In this document: positions 51,231 through 60,523 of the stretch, in pieces
Layout of the letters: each line of letters starts with the position of its first letter
Position numbering within the stretch: position 1 is the first letter of the stretch
DNA from: CALJDF01 sp038121105
Lineage (GTDB): Bacteria > Pseudomonadota > Alphaproteobacteria > SHVP01
Assembly: GCA_038121105.1 (NCBI GenBank)
Contig: JAYONB010000011.1
Span: 1-64,000 of the forward strand
Reading direction: 5' to 3'
Length of the DNA stretch: 64,000 nt
Notes under the pieces: model-generated
What the model was told of the DNA's origin: nothing
Seen by the model: only the letters and a program-made list of their open reading frames with translations
The model's database searches: none
Program-made: the position numbers and the translations under genes

Positions 51231-51938
51231 CTACCTCAGCTGACTGGTTAGTTGTCGGACAGTCGTGCCACGACCCCTGCTGTAATCAGCGAGCGCGCGT
51301 CGGCCGCCAGCCGCAAAGACCGCGACCGCCTTGAGGAGTTCGCGCAGTTGCGTCGCACTGGTGCCGTCGAAACGACAATGCGCGCCGCCGGTCAGCCGCG
51401 CGATCTGACGAAAGGCCATTTCGGCCACCGGCTCCGAGCCCTCCTGGAACAGGAAGGCGGGGATGCCTAAGACACCGAGCTTTCCAGCGACGTTACAGAG
51501 GTCGTCGACGCTTTCTTCAACGCAATCCCCGACAAAAACGAGGGCGTTGACGCGCCCCTGTCGTGCTTCCGCGAGCGCATGGTTCAAGACTTTTAGGATT
51601 TGGGTATGCCCCCCCAGGCACGAGACGCCCGTCATCCGCCGAATGAGATCTGCGGAGTTCGATATCCACGGAGTCGCCGCAAACTCCTCGAACCCTCGAT
51701 AATAGGCGAGCTGAATCTCAAGGCCGCCGAGGCTCGCGGTTTCGCGGAACATTTCGGCCTGAATATGACACGCCCGGTCCCAGGTCGGCTCGCGGCTGGC
51801 CGTCGCATCAAGCGCGAACAACAAACGTCCCCGCTCGCCGACGCGTCTTGACGGCGGGGTAGCGGCAACCTTGCTCAGGAACGCCTGGACGTTGCTGGGG
51901 TCGGTCTTTGCGGGCGTATGTCGCGGTCGTTTTGCCAT
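51231..51938 (-). CDS. VWA-domain protein
   Basis: 235 residues. LLFALDATASREPTWDRACH carries a DxTxS variant of the metal-ion-dependent adhesion site; GLEIQLAYYRGF and VNALVFVGDCVEESVDDLCN continue the Rossmann-like fold. There is no signal peptide or membrane segment. Bacterial VWA proteins of this kind often serve as scaffolds. It is immediately upstream of the membrane J-domain gene, suggesting a chaperone-linked function that I cannot define. Confidence 0.82.
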   Translation of the reverse strand: MAKRPRHTPAKTDPSNVQAFLSKVAATPPSRRVGERGRLLFALDATASREPTWDRACHIQAEMFRETASLGGLEIQLAYYRGFEEFAATPWISNSADLIRRMTGVSCLGGHTQILKVLNHALAEARQGRVNALVFVGDCVEESVDDLCNVAGKLGVLGIPAFLFQEGSEPVAEMAFRQIARLTGGAHCRFDGTSATQLRELLKAVAVFAAGGRRALADYSRGRGTTVRQLTSQLR

Positions 51939-52025
51939 GGCGCCATCATTCTCGGCGCCAGTATATAGGGTGGCCTATACCGTTCCAGAAGGAGCGGCAC
52001 CGCAACGAGCGGCTCAATCGCGGGA

Positions 52026-53066
52026 TTATTGGACGACAATCTCCCCATCCGGAAAAAACGCCTTGTAGGCAAACGCGAAGTCGATCCCGTAGGGATGGTC
52101 GACGAGTTCACCTCGATCCGTCCGCTGTTGCACAACGACATTTCCGACATCTACCCCACGTGAAATTGCCGAAGAATCAAGTGCAGAATTTTGGCCGGGT
52201 TCCCATGTGATGACGAACCCATCGGCTGTTTCTATTCGACCGCGCTCACGAAGGAGGTCCAGAGCCCACGCCTCTTTTTGGCCATCGCCGGACCGATCGA
52301 TCGTAATGACCCTCGCCAACGGCGCGACATTTACTTCCTTGAGAGGCTGAAGCGCCTCACCCTGGTAGAGGAACGGGGTGGAGAGCGAGTCGTAGCCGTT
52401 GTAAGGATTGGCACCGTAGCGCCGGAGACGTGCGTTGGTCGGCACCAGAAGGCTTGCGCTATCGTTGGCGCGAGCTTTGAAGTTGGCCCAGGATTCTAAG
52501 CGCGAGGGCAACACCGCGAGGCGCTTGCCGAGCATTTCGCCGATGATCGCTTCGCCGAGGAATTGCTGCCACCAACTTTCGGTCTGGCGGTCATACATGA
52601 CGAGATCGGAGTTCCGTAGCTTTCCGGTGGTGCCGAAATCCAACACCCGGCCATCAAGGCGCCGATCAAAAACCACCGCAGCATTACACAGCGGGCAGAA
52701 CGTCACCGAGATCGGCACGCCACCGAGTTCGTCGTTGACGATCTCGTGCCACATGAGGATTGAAAGCGGGTACGCCCGCATCTCGCCATTGATGACGATT
52801 CCGACGACTGGTTCGGTCGCCTCAATCTCAAATTCGCCGTACCCGTCGACTTCATCCAGCCCGATGTGGCGAGGCCGGTCGATTGCCGGGATGCCATCTT
52901 TTGGCGGCCCACCAGATAGTATTTCGTCAAATTCGACCGAGGACTTTTCGAAGTCCGTCGTGGGCCATTCGTATTTCCACACCGAGGGGTTTGCCGAGGC
53001 GGCGCCAGTAAGAATAACTGACCCGAACGCGAACGCGACCGCTGTCTTAAGCATGGTGGAGATCAT
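52026..53066 (-). CDS. DUF3179-domain secreted protein
   Basis: 346 residues from the ATG at 53066; ATG 53054 is equally possible. A signal peptide ends in ILTGAASA. VVGIVINGEMRAYPLSILMW, FCPLCNAAVVFDRRLDGRVL and SWWQQFLGEAIIG are the DUF3179 hallmarks, including the CPLC cysteine pair. The family is thought to be periplasmic; its function is not established. The gene ends 87 bp from the VWA gene and is divergent from the LhgO-like gene. Confidence 0.88.
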   Translation of the reverse strand: MISTMLKTAVAFAFGSVILTGAASANPSVWKYEWPTTDFEKSSVEFDEILSGGPPKDGIPAIDRPRHIGLDEVDGYGEFEIEATEPVVGIVINGEMRAYPLSILMWHEIVNDELGGVPISVTFCPLCNAAVVFDRRLDGRVLDFGTTGKLRNSDLVMYDRQTESWWQQFLGEAIIGEMLGKRLAVLPSRLESWANFKARANDSASLLVPTNARLRRYGANPYNGYDSLSTPFLYQGEALQPLKEVNVAPLARVITIDRSGDGQKEAWALDLLRERGRIETADGFVITWEPGQNSALDSSAISRGVDVGNVVVQQRTDRGELVDHPYGIDFAFAYKAFFPDGEIVVQ

Positions 53067-53194
53067 CAACCAATCCTGTTTTCGTGGCGGCTTGCATCCC
53101 ATACATTGACCGCCTGTTCCAACGGCTCAAGTCAAAGGGGGTCAAGCTTTCGTGACATTGTCGGTGGCAAATCGCCCTATACGCTTCGGGGCAC

Positions 53195-54310
53195 ATGGGA
53201 ATGGCTGATTCCGTCGAAATCGTCGTCGTGGGCGCTGGAGTCGTCGGCCTAGCCATTGCGAAGTGCCTCGCCGAATCAGGTCGCGAGGTTCTCGTCCTCG
53301 AGAAAGAGAAATGGATCGGCAGCGAAACCAGCGCCCGCAACAGCGAAGTCATCCATGCGGGTCTCTATTACCCGCCGGACTCCAAAAAAGCCGCGCTGTG
53401 TATTGAGGGAAAGGAAGCTCTCTATAGCTACTGTGCCGAGCGCGGCATTCCGCACAGGCGGTGCGGAAAATTGATCGTCGCAGCCGACGACGACGAAATA
53501 AGCAGCCTTCAAAAAATTCGAACCAACGGCATTGCGAGCGGTGTCGATGATCTCGTTATGATCGATGCAGATGCCGCGAAAGCGCTTGAGCCGAATCTGG
53601 AATGCGTGGCTGCCCTTCACTCACCCTCGACCGGCATCGTGGACAGCCATCAGTACATGCTCGCGCTAGAGGGAGACATCGGCGCGGCGGGGGGCATGAT
53701 TGCCCTCCAAACGATGTTCCTCGGTGGCCGACAGTCGGCCCAAGGGTTCACCGTCGAAGCGCAATCGGGAGACGGAACAGAAGCGCTGCTGACGTGTCGG
53801 TGGCTCGTCAATGCCGCCGGACTTCATGCCCAAACGGTGGCGGGGTCGGTCGAGAACATGCCATCGGAGATGATTCCGGCTCGGTACTTGGCGAAGGGGG
53901 TCTACTTCACGCTCTCCGGCGCCGCCCCTTTTCAGCGCCTCGTCTACCCGCTACCAACCGCGGCGAGCCTTGGACTGCACTATTCCGTCGATCTCGGCGG
54001 TCAAGCCCGCTTCGGTCCCGATGTCGAATGGATCGATACCATCGATTATGAGGTCGACGGTAACCGAGCGCGAAAGTTCGAAGCCAGCATCCGGCGCTAT
54101 TTTCCCGCGCTCAAGTCCGGCAGTTTGCACCCCGGATATGCTGGCATCCGGCCAAAAATTGTTCCGCCCGGCGCACCGGCTGGAGATTTTCTGATTCAAG
54201 GGCCTACCACGCATGGCCTCGACGGTTTGATCCATTTATTCGGCATCGAGTCGCCCGGACTGACGTCCTCGTTGGCCATCGGACGGGCTGTCGCAAAGCT
54301 CCTTCGCTGA
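53195..54310 (+). CDS. FAD-dependent oxidoreductase, L-2-hydroxyglutarate dehydrogenase-like (LhgO)
   Basis: 371 residues; ATG 53201 is an alternative start. VVVGAGVVGLAIAKCLAESG is the FAD-binding dinucleotide fold, then ETSARNSEVIHAGLYYPPDS, typical of the LhgO/L2HGDH branch of the DAO family. GIVDSHQYMLALE and FLIQGPTTHGLDGLIHLFGI with ESPGLTSSLAIGR are further landmarks. The family oxidises L-2-hydroxyglutarate to 2-oxoglutarate, passing electrons to the quinone pool. It is monocistronic here, with a divergent DUF3179 gene. Confidence 0.9.
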   Translation: MGMADSVEIVVVGAGVVGLAIAKCLAESGREVLVLEKEKWIGSETSARNSEVIHAGLYYPPDSKKAALCIEGKEALYSYCAERGIPHRRCGKLIVAADDDEISSLQKIRTNGIASGVDDLVMIDADAAKALEPNLECVAALHSPSTGIVDSHQYMLALEGDIGAAGGMIALQTMFLGGRQSAQGFTVEAQSGDGTEALLTCRWLVNAAGLHAQTVAGSVENMPSEMIPARYLAKGVYFTLSGAAPFQRLVYPLPTAASLGLHYSVDLGGQARFGPDVEWIDTIDYEVDGNRARKFEASIRRYFPALKSGSLHPGYAGIRPKIVPPGAPAGDFLIQGPTTHGLDGLIHLFGIESPGLTSSLAIGRAVAKLLR

Positions 54311-54390
54311 TACGACCTTGCACTGTTGGATTCTTGTCGGGTATCCCCGAAACCGCTAGGTTAACGCCGAAACATTCCTGGACCCCAAAC

Positions 54391-55206
54391 ATGCTGAAAC
54401 CGATTTTTGCCGCGCTTTGCTTGGCCTTGACCACCTCGACGGCGTTTGCTGCAAATGTCGGCGGCACGCGGAGTTATGAGAGCCAGCTCGCAGGGGCAAC
54501 CGATACCGCGATTGATTTTTCGCGCGAGAATGAGTGGTCGGGGATCATTGGTGGCGGCATTGGTTTGAATCCGGAGTTCATCGGATCCGACGACTACGAA
54601 GTCAGTGGGCTCCCGTTGTTCGACGTGGAATGGCGCGGGGCTTACTTCGCCAGCACGCAACGGGGTGTCGGTCTAAATATGATTCGCAATCCGGGCCTGA
54701 AGGCCGGCCCCCGATTCACTTACGACCGCGGAAGAGAATCGTCGGAGAACACGTTTCTCCGCGGCCTCCCTGACGTCGATGCCGGCATCGAGATCGGGGC
54801 GTTTCTCGAGACCTTGAACGGGCCTTGGCGCTTCAAAAGCGACATACGCAAGGCTCTCGGGGGCCACGAAGGCCTTGTCGTGTCGCTCGATCTTGCGCTC
54901 GGTGGCCGTCTCAGTGATCGCGCCAATCTTATCCTGGGTGGAACGACCCACTACACGAGCAAGGACTACATGAAGTCCTATTTCGACTCGAGCGTTGCCG
55001 GAACCGGGCGCCCAGTGTTTCTGACCGATGGTGGCGGTTTTTCGGATATCGGCGGCTACGCGACCCTGGTTTACAATTTCAGTGATCGCGTATTTATCTC
55101 AGGTGTATTACGCGGCACCCTGTTGATCGGCGACGCGGCAGACAGCCCAATCTCTCAGTCAGACGGTCAATATTTCTTCGGCACGATTTTTGGCTATCGT
55201 TTCTAG
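54391..55206 (+). CDS. MipA/OmpV-family outer-membrane protein
   Basis: 271 residues from the ATG at 54391, giving a clean signal peptide (LKPIFAALCLALTTSTAFAA). The mature protein has alternating aromatic/hydrophobic beta strands (EVSGLPLFDVEWRGAYFAST, LNLIRNPG-type loops, ARGKDYMKSYF-like region) and ends YFFGTIFGYRF with a terminal Phe, the outer-membrane beta-barrel signature. Members scaffold murein enzymes or act as porin-like barrels. It is convergent with the DUF1489 gene, with adjacent stops. Confidence 0.85.
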   Translation: MLKPIFAALCLALTTSTAFAANVGGTRSYESQLAGATDTAIDFSRENEWSGIIGGGIGLNPEFIGSDDYEVSGLPLFDVEWRGAYFASTQRGVGLNMIRNPGLKAGPRFTYDRGRESSENTFLRGLPDVDAGIEIGAFLETLNGPWRFKSDIRKALGGHEGLVVSLDLALGGRLSDRANLILGGTTHYTSKDYMKSYFDSSVAGTGRPVFLTDGGGFSDIGGYATLVYNFSDRVFISGVLRGTLLIGDAADSPISQSDGQYFFGTIFGYRF

Positions 55207-55626
55207 CTACCAGGCACCTATTTCCTTGAGCGTGCGTGCGAGTGGCGCTGGGAGATCGGCGGGACCGGCACCCTCTCCATTTGGCAGATCGGGCGGCGCG
55301 TCCGCCGCTTCGAGGTAACGCCAACCTTGATGCGGGCGACGGGGTTGATGCTCGGTCAGAACCAGCTGCGGTTCCAGCACGAAGGCGCATCTTTTGCCCT
55401 CTTGATTACTCACTGACTGGATGTCGACGATCACCTGGCGGACCTGGACGTACCCTCGAATGATCCAGAAGAGCGATCCTGCGCCAACGATCTCATCTGC
55501 CCGTCGGGGCCGGTGCCGGGTGAAATGAAGAAGCGTCCCCTGCTCTCTCAAGCGGCTGGCTTGAATCCTGCGGAGTTGATCCACATCGTCGACTCCAACG
55601 CATAGCTTCAGGATATTCAGGGCCAT
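55207..55626 (-). CDS. DUF1489 family protein
   Basis: 139 residues beginning MALNILKLCVGVDDVDQLRR. HFTRHRPRRADEIVGAGSLF, WIIRGYVQVRQVIVDI and LVLTEHQPRRPHQGWRYLEA match the DUF1489 family, small proteins found mainly in alphaproteobacteria. The function is unknown. The basic, aromatic pattern could suit RNA or nucleotide binding, but that is a guess. It stands alone between convergent and divergent neighbours. Confidence 0.88.
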   Translation of the reverse strand: MALNILKLCVGVDDVDQLRRIQASRLREQGTLLHFTRHRPRRADEIVGAGSLFWIIRGYVQVRQVIVDIQSVSNQEGKRCAFVLEPQLVLTEHQPRRPHQGWRYLEAADAPPDLPNGEGAGPADLPAPLARTLKEIGAW

Positions 55627-55731
55627 CGCGCTTTAGGGTACCGATGCGCGCGGAGCGGGCAAGTCCAGATGGTATGTGGAGAGGCCCATCAAATCGTCCA
55701 TAATCCCAAAAAAAAGAGCCGGGAGACCCCA

Positions 55732-56958
55732 TTGAGCGCGAATAGCACGAAAAACGACCGAGTCGTCATTGCCGGTGCTGGACCGGTTGGCGTGACCGCA
55801 GCCTATGCCCTATTGCGACAAGGCATTCCCGTCCTCCTACTGGAATCCTACGCCGACCTCCCGACCGAACCCCGCGCCTCGACCTTCCATCCCCCGACGA
55901 TGGAGCGCCTTGAAAGCCTGGATGTTGCCGAGGAACTACACGGTATGGGTATTGAGGTGCCGAAGTGGCAGTTTCGCGACCTCAAGAAAGGGCTCGTTGC
56001 CGAATTCGACCTCTCGATTCTGGGCGACATCACCCGCTATCCCTTCAGACTCCATTGCGAGCAGCACAAGTACGCGCGGATGCTGTTGAGCAAGGTCGAG
56101 AAAATGGACGGCTGCGAAATCCTTAAGAGCCGCACCGTCACCGGCGCGCGGAGCGAAGAAAACGGCGTCTCCGTGACCGTCGACGGACCGAACGGCCCGG
56201 AAAAAGTAACCGGCCGCTATTTGATCGGTTGCGACGGTGGCAAAAGCGTTGTTCGACATGCGATGGGGGTCAGCTTTGAGGGGCTGACCTTCGAAGAACG
56301 TTTCTTAGTGCTGACAACACCGTTCGACTACACCGATCACGGATTCCGAGGCACCTGCTACATCGCCGACCCGGATCGCTGGTACTCGATGTTTAAGGTA
56401 CCTGCCGAAGGTCCGCCGGGGCGTTGGCGCGTCGTCTCGCCCGTCGAGCCCACTGTGGACGAAGCGGATGCCTTTGACGACGATGCCTGCCAAGAGCGCA
56501 TTCAGGCGGTCATGCCCCACCCGGACGGCGGGACGTTCCCGATCATCCACAAGAACATTTACCAAGTACACCAACGTATCGCTGGACGCTTTGCGGTCGG
56601 GAACGTGTTCCTTGCCGGCGACGCGGCACATATCAATAACCCGCTTGGCGGCATGGGCTTAAACTTCGGCATCCATGACGCGCTCAATCTCACGGAGAAA
56701 ATGGTCGCTGTTTACCGAGGCGAGGCTTCGGACGACATCTTCGCGCTGTACGATCGGCAACGCCGGACTGTTGCGGAAGAGTATTTGCTTGCCCAGACCG
56801 CACAGAACAAGCGAGACCTTGAGGAGAGCGACCCGGAGAGCCGCGCACAAAGACAAAAGGAATGGCGCGAGACCGCCGACAATCCCGAAGCTGCACGCGA
56901 ATTTCTTTTGCGCACCGCGATGTTCAAATCGGTCGAGCGCGAACGATCCATCCAATAG
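55732..56958 (+). CDS. FAD-dependent aromatic-ring monooxygenase (PHBH-type)
   Basis: 408 residues from a TTG at 55732 behind GGGAGA; the frame is open further upstream from 55669, but with a poor N-terminus. VVIAGAGPVGVTAAYALLRQ is the GxGxxG motif, GCDGGKSVVRHAMGV the DG motif, and FLAGDAAHINNPLGGMGLNF the GD motif; all three flavin hydroxylase signatures are intact. The length is short for the TfdB/PheA branch. The substrate is probably an aromatic or related ring compound. A maleate isomerase-like gene follows 50 bp later, suggesting a shared catabolic route. Confidence 0.87.
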   Translation: MSANSTKNDRVVIAGAGPVGVTAAYALLRQGIPVLLLESYADLPTEPRASTFHPPTMERLESLDVAEELHGMGIEVPKWQFRDLKKGLVAEFDLSILGDITRYPFRLHCEQHKYARMLLSKVEKMDGCEILKSRTVTGARSEENGVSVTVDGPNGPEKVTGRYLIGCDGGKSVVRHAMGVSFEGLTFEERFLVLTTPFDYTDHGFRGTCYIADPDRWYSMFKVPAEGPPGRWRVVSPVEPTVDEADAFDDDACQERIQAVMPHPDGGTFPIIHKNIYQVHQRIAGRFAVGNVFLAGDAAHINNPLGGMGLNFGIHDALNLTEKMVAVYRGEASDDIFALYDRQRRTVAEEYLLAQTAQNKRDLEESDPESRAQRQKEWRETADNPEAAREFLLRTAMFKSVERERSIQ

Positions 56959-57008
56959 GGGCAAGACAGGGTTCACCCCCGAAACTCACTTAGACAAAGA
57001 GGACACGA

Positions 57009-57755
57009 ATGCCTGACTCACTTGGCCATCGACTGAAGATTGGCGTGATCGTTCCGTCGACCAACACCGTTGTGCAGACCGAGTTCGCCGACATGCAGCC
57101 TCCGGGTGTGACCAACCACGTCTCGCGCATCGCAATTCCCGATGTAAAGCTCGGCTCCGACGACGATTTCATTGCCCACATTGAGCGCATGCGCTCTGGT
57201 ATCGACGAGTCAATCGAACGCGTCATGACGTGTCATCCCGACTACATCATCAACGGGCTATCGCTGGAGGCGTTCTGGGACGGGCTTCAGGGAAGCTTGG
57301 ACATGCTGGAGCGGTTGGAAAAAAAGTTCTCGATTAAGATGTCGATGGGAAACAATGCAATCCTGGCCGCACTAAAAAAAGTCGGTGGTATCAAAAAGAT
57401 AGCCCTTATCACCCCCCACAAACCCCTCGGCGACGATCGGGTGCGGCGGTTTTTCAATGAAGCCGGCTACGAAATTACCGATTTGCACAGCTTCAACGTC
57501 AACATGCCGGCCGAAATCTGTCATGTCAGCGCCGAAGCGTTGCGCGATGCGACCATGAAAGTTGCGGCCAGCGAGCCCGATGCAATCGTCCAGGTCGGCA
57601 CCGGTTTGGCCAACGCCAAGGTCGCGGGAGAGGCGTGGCAATGGCTGAAGAAACCGGTCATTGCGATCAACACCGCCTGCTATTGGCATGCACTGCGTGA
57701 AAGCGGCATCACCGACAGGGTGGGTGGTTACGGGCCTCTGCTGACCGACTATTAG
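57009..57755 (+). CDS. maleate isomerase/arylmalonate decarboxylase-family protein
   Basis: 248 residues. IGVIVPSTNTVVQTEF is the N-terminal signature of the Asp/Glu racemase-like maleate isomerase group. The second catalytic Cys is present (NTACYWHAL, Cys224), but the first is replaced: the loop that carries a Cys in maleate isomerase reads NGLSLEAFW (about 82-90). Arylmalonate decarboxylase likewise has only the C-terminal Cys, so decarboxylase-like chemistry is possible. It follows a flavin monooxygenase on the same strand and its stop overlaps the convergent mccA stop by 4 bases. Confidence 0.83.
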   Translation: MPDSLGHRLKIGVIVPSTNTVVQTEFADMQPPGVTNHVSRIAIPDVKLGSDDDFIAHIERMRSGIDESIERVMTCHPDYIINGLSLEAFWDGLQGSLDMLERLEKKFSIKMSMGNNAILAALKKVGGIKKIALITPHKPLGDDRVRRFFNEAGYEITDLHSFNVNMPAEICHVSAEALRDATMKVAASEPDAIVQVGTGLANAKVAGEAWQWLKKPVIAINTACYWHALRESGITDRVGGYGPLLTDY

Positions 57756-59719
57756 ACCGCCGTTTCAAAGATCACGACGGCGGTCCCTTCGTCGACAAAG
57801 TCGCCGGCAGCAACCTGCACTTGAGCGACGATGCCATCCTGGGGCGCACGCAGCACGTGTTCCATTTTCATGGCTTCTAGAGTGGCCAGGCGGGTGCCAG
57901 CCTCGACCGACTGGCCTGCCGACACGTGCACTTGGGTCACCTTGCCCGGCATGGGGGCGACAACCGAGGGTTCAGTTGACCGGCTCTGGTTGGCGGCAAA
58001 TGGATCACCGACGACCAGGCGATCAACGCCAGTTTTCGAGATCACGTGGTAGGTATTTTCGGCCGCAACCACGATCATCTGATAACGCTGCCCGCCGACG
58101 GAAAGAGCCACGGCGTAACCGTCCGTGGCGACATCTTCTAGGACAACGGTTTGCCCACTCCAGGAAACAGTTTGCCGCGAATCATCCGTTAGCGCGGCCG
58201 TTTCGAGCCCTTCGGGCGTTTCGATATGAAGCAACACCCGTGCCGGCAGGTTCGGTTGCCAACCCCGCCAGTCCGACCAAGGGTCGGCCGCCGCGCGCGA
58301 AGCGGCGCGTGATCGTTGATCGATTACCACCGCTGCGGCGACAGACTCAATCGAGGGCGGCGCGTTGGACGCAACAAGTCGAGCGAGCGAACGATCGACG
58401 AACTGAACATCTATAGCGCCCGACTTGAAGGCACCATCGGCCAGCAACGCCGCCAAGAACGCAAAGTTGTCCTCGGGCCCGCCCAATCGTGCCTCCAACA
58501 CGGCCTGAAGCAGGGCCTTGCGTGCCCCTTCCCGATCGCAGCCATGGGCAACGACCTTTGCAACCATCGGATCGTAATGGGGCGATACCTCGTCGCCCGC
58601 ATCCACGCCGCGATCAACCCGGATACCCGATCTCTCGGGAATGACGAGACCCGTCACACGCCCAGGCGCGGGGAGAAAACCCGCGTGAGGCGATTCAGCG
58701 TAAACCCTGGCCTCCATGGCGTGGCCGTTCATCTGAATGGCAGATTTTTCGAGCGGTAGGGATTCGCCAGCGGCGATTCGCAACTGCCATTCCACCAAAT
58801 CCAGACCGGTGATGGCCTCGGTGACCGGGTGTTCCACTTGCAGGCGGGTATTCATTTCCATGAAGTAGAACGCGCCCGATTCATCCACCAGGAACTCAAC
58901 TGTTCCGGCACCGGCGTAGGAAACGGCTTCGGCCGCACGGAGCGCCGCAGCACGCAACGCTTCGCGAACGGGCCTGGAAACGAGGGTCGCCGGCGCCTCT
59001 TCGATCACCTTTTGGTGACGGCGCTGGAGGGTACAGTCCCGTTCAAACAGATGAACGAAACTCCCGCCCGCATCACCAAAGATCTGGACCTCTATGTGGC
59101 GGGGAGAGGTGACGTACTTCTCGGCAATGATCTCGTCATCGCTAAAGGCTGCCTTGGCTTCCCTTTTTGCCGCCGCCAGGGCATCCGGCAAATCACGCTC
59201 CCGGTCGACCCGGCGCATGCCTTTTCCGCCGCCCCCCAAAGCCGGTTTCAGCATGACCGGAAAGCCCAAATTCGTAGCGGCACGTAGAAAGGCGGCATCG
59301 GACTGATCTGCGCCGCGGTAATCCGGAATCACGGGCACGCCTGCCGCTTGCATCATGTCCTTCGCAACGCGCTTTGACCCCATGGCGCGAATGGCCTCGG
59401 GCGACGGGCCAACGAAGATCAAGCCAGCATCACGACAAGCCTGAGCGAAGTCCGCGTTCTCCGACAGAAATCCGTAACCTGGATGGATCGCGTCGGCGCC
59501 TGCCTGAACGGCCACGGCAATGACCTTGTCGCCCCGCAAATAACTTTCGGGGGCAGGAGCCGGGCCGATGCAATGGGCTTCGTCCGCCAATCTGACGTGT
59601 CGGGAATTTGCATCCGCCTCGGAATGCACCGCCACCGTGCGGATGCCCATACGGTGCGCGGTCGCAATGACACGGCATGCAATCTCGCCCCGGTTGGCGA
59701 TGAGAAGCGTTTTGATCAT
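57752..59719 (-). CDS. mccA: methylcrotonoyl-CoA carboxylase, biotin-carboxylase/carrier subunit
   Basis: 655 residues from the ATG at 59719 (MIKTLLIANRGEIACRVIAT); the frame continues upstream but inside the hydratase gene. The biotin carboxylase domain has YPGYGFLSENADFA-type sequence, LKPALGGGGKGMR and EMNTRLQVEHPVTE. The C-terminal biotinyl domain carries the target lysine in EAMKMEH near residue 620. With mccB next to it, the substrate is most likely 3-methylcrotonyl-CoA of leucine breakdown; a propionyl- or geranyl-CoA role cannot be excluded from sequence. Confidence 0.92.
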   Translation of the reverse strand: MIKTLLIANRGEIACRVIATAHRMGIRTVAVHSEADANSRHVRLADEAHCIGPAPAPESYLRGDKVIAVAVQAGADAIHPGYGFLSENADFAQACRDAGLIFVGPSPEAIRAMGSKRVAKDMMQAAGVPVIPDYRGADQSDAAFLRAATNLGFPVMLKPALGGGGKGMRRVDRERDLPDALAAAKREAKAAFSDDEIIAEKYVTSPRHIEVQIFGDAGGSFVHLFERDCTLQRRHQKVIEEAPATLVSRPVREALRAAALRAAEAVSYAGAGTVEFLVDESGAFYFMEMNTRLQVEHPVTEAITGLDLVEWQLRIAAGESLPLEKSAIQMNGHAMEARVYAESPHAGFLPAPGRVTGLVIPERSGIRVDRGVDAGDEVSPHYDPMVAKVVAHGCDREGARKALLQAVLEARLGGPEDNFAFLAALLADGAFKSGAIDVQFVDRSLARLVASNAPPSIESVAAAVVIDQRSRAASRAAADPWSDWRGWQPNLPARVLLHIETPEGLETAALTDDSRQTVSWSGQTVVLEDVATDGYAVALSVGGQRYQMIVVAAENTYHVISKTGVDRLVVGDPFAANQSRSTEPSVVAPMPGKVTQVHVSAGQSVEAGTRLATLEAMKMEHVLRAPQDGIVAQVQVAAGDFVDEGTAVVIFETAV

Positions 59720-59726
59720 CTTCGGC

Positions 59727-60521
59727 CTAGTCGGGTGCCCAAGAGGGGCGTCGACGTTCGAGAAAGGCCGACATTCCCTCCAATCCTTCCGGGGCGGCGC
59801 GACGGTCCGCAATGCGACCGGCAAGGTCAAGGAGCAACGTCTCGTCGATACCGAAACCGCCGGCATCGGCGGCAAGTTTTTTGGCATGACGAACGGCTTC
59901 AGGTCCGCCCTCGAGGATGCACCGGACCAACGCATCGCGACGGCCGCCGAGCGCCACTTCATCGACGACAACCTCGTGCACCAAACCGATCCTCGACGCC
60001 TCAACGGCGTCGAAACGCTCTGCAGTTTGGAAATAGCGGCCAGCCTGCCGCGCGCCGATCGCGTCGATGACGAACGGCGAAATCATCGCCGGTACGAGAC
60101 CCAATTTCACTTCCGTCAGCGCAAACGTCGTCGAGGACGACGCCACCACGATGTCGCACGCCGCAACGAGACCGACGCCGCCGCCGTATGCGGCGCCCTG
60201 GACCACCGCGATCGTCGGGATCGGCATGGTGCGCAGCGTCAGCAGCATACGCCCGAGGCGCATGGCGTCTTCTACGTTTTCGTCTCTCGAATACCCAGCC
60301 GCACGCCGCATGTAATTGAGGTCGGCGCCGGCACTGAACGATTTTCCCTGACCGGCCAGGATCAAAACTCTGACGTCACGATTGCCGCCAATATCCGCCA
60401 ATGCTCGGGCCGTTTCTCGGATCATCGCGTCGTCGAACGCGTTGTGGCGATCAGGTCGGTTAAACGTGAGCGTGGCCACGCCACTAGGCGCGATATCGAC
60501 GAGGAGTTGCTCGACGTCCAC
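59727..60521 (-). CDS. enoyl-CoA hydratase/isomerase, probable methylglutaconyl-CoA hydratase
   Basis: 264 residues of the crotonase fold. AFDDAMIRETARALADIGG, ILAGQGKSFSAGADLNYMRR with the oxyanion-hole glycines, and AYGGGVGLVAACDIVVASSS with the second oxyanion region are intact. VKLGLVPAMISPFVIDAIG follows. Its place between mccB and mccA matches LiuC, which hydrates 3-methylglutaconyl-CoA to HMG-CoA in leucine degradation. An HMG-CoA lyase (liuE) is not in the window. The gene is 2 bp after mccB and 7 bp before mccA. Confidence 0.9.
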   Translation of the reverse strand: MDVEQLLVDIAPSGVATLTFNRPDRHNAFDDAMIRETARALADIGGNRDVRVLILAGQGKSFSAGADLNYMRRAAGYSRDENVEDAMRLGRMLLTLRTMPIPTIAVVQGAAYGGGVGLVAACDIVVASSSTTFALTEVKLGLVPAMISPFVIDAIGARQAGRYFQTAERFDAVEASRIGLVHEVVVDEVALGGRRDALVRCILEGGPEAVRHAKKLAADAGGFGIDETLLLDLAGRIADRRAAPEGLEGMSAFLERRRPSWAPD

Positions 60522-60523
60522 GG

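Noticed and set aside
59720..60004. N-terminal extension of mccA
   Set aside because: It overlaps the hydratase gene and precedes the conserved start MIKTLLIANRGE.
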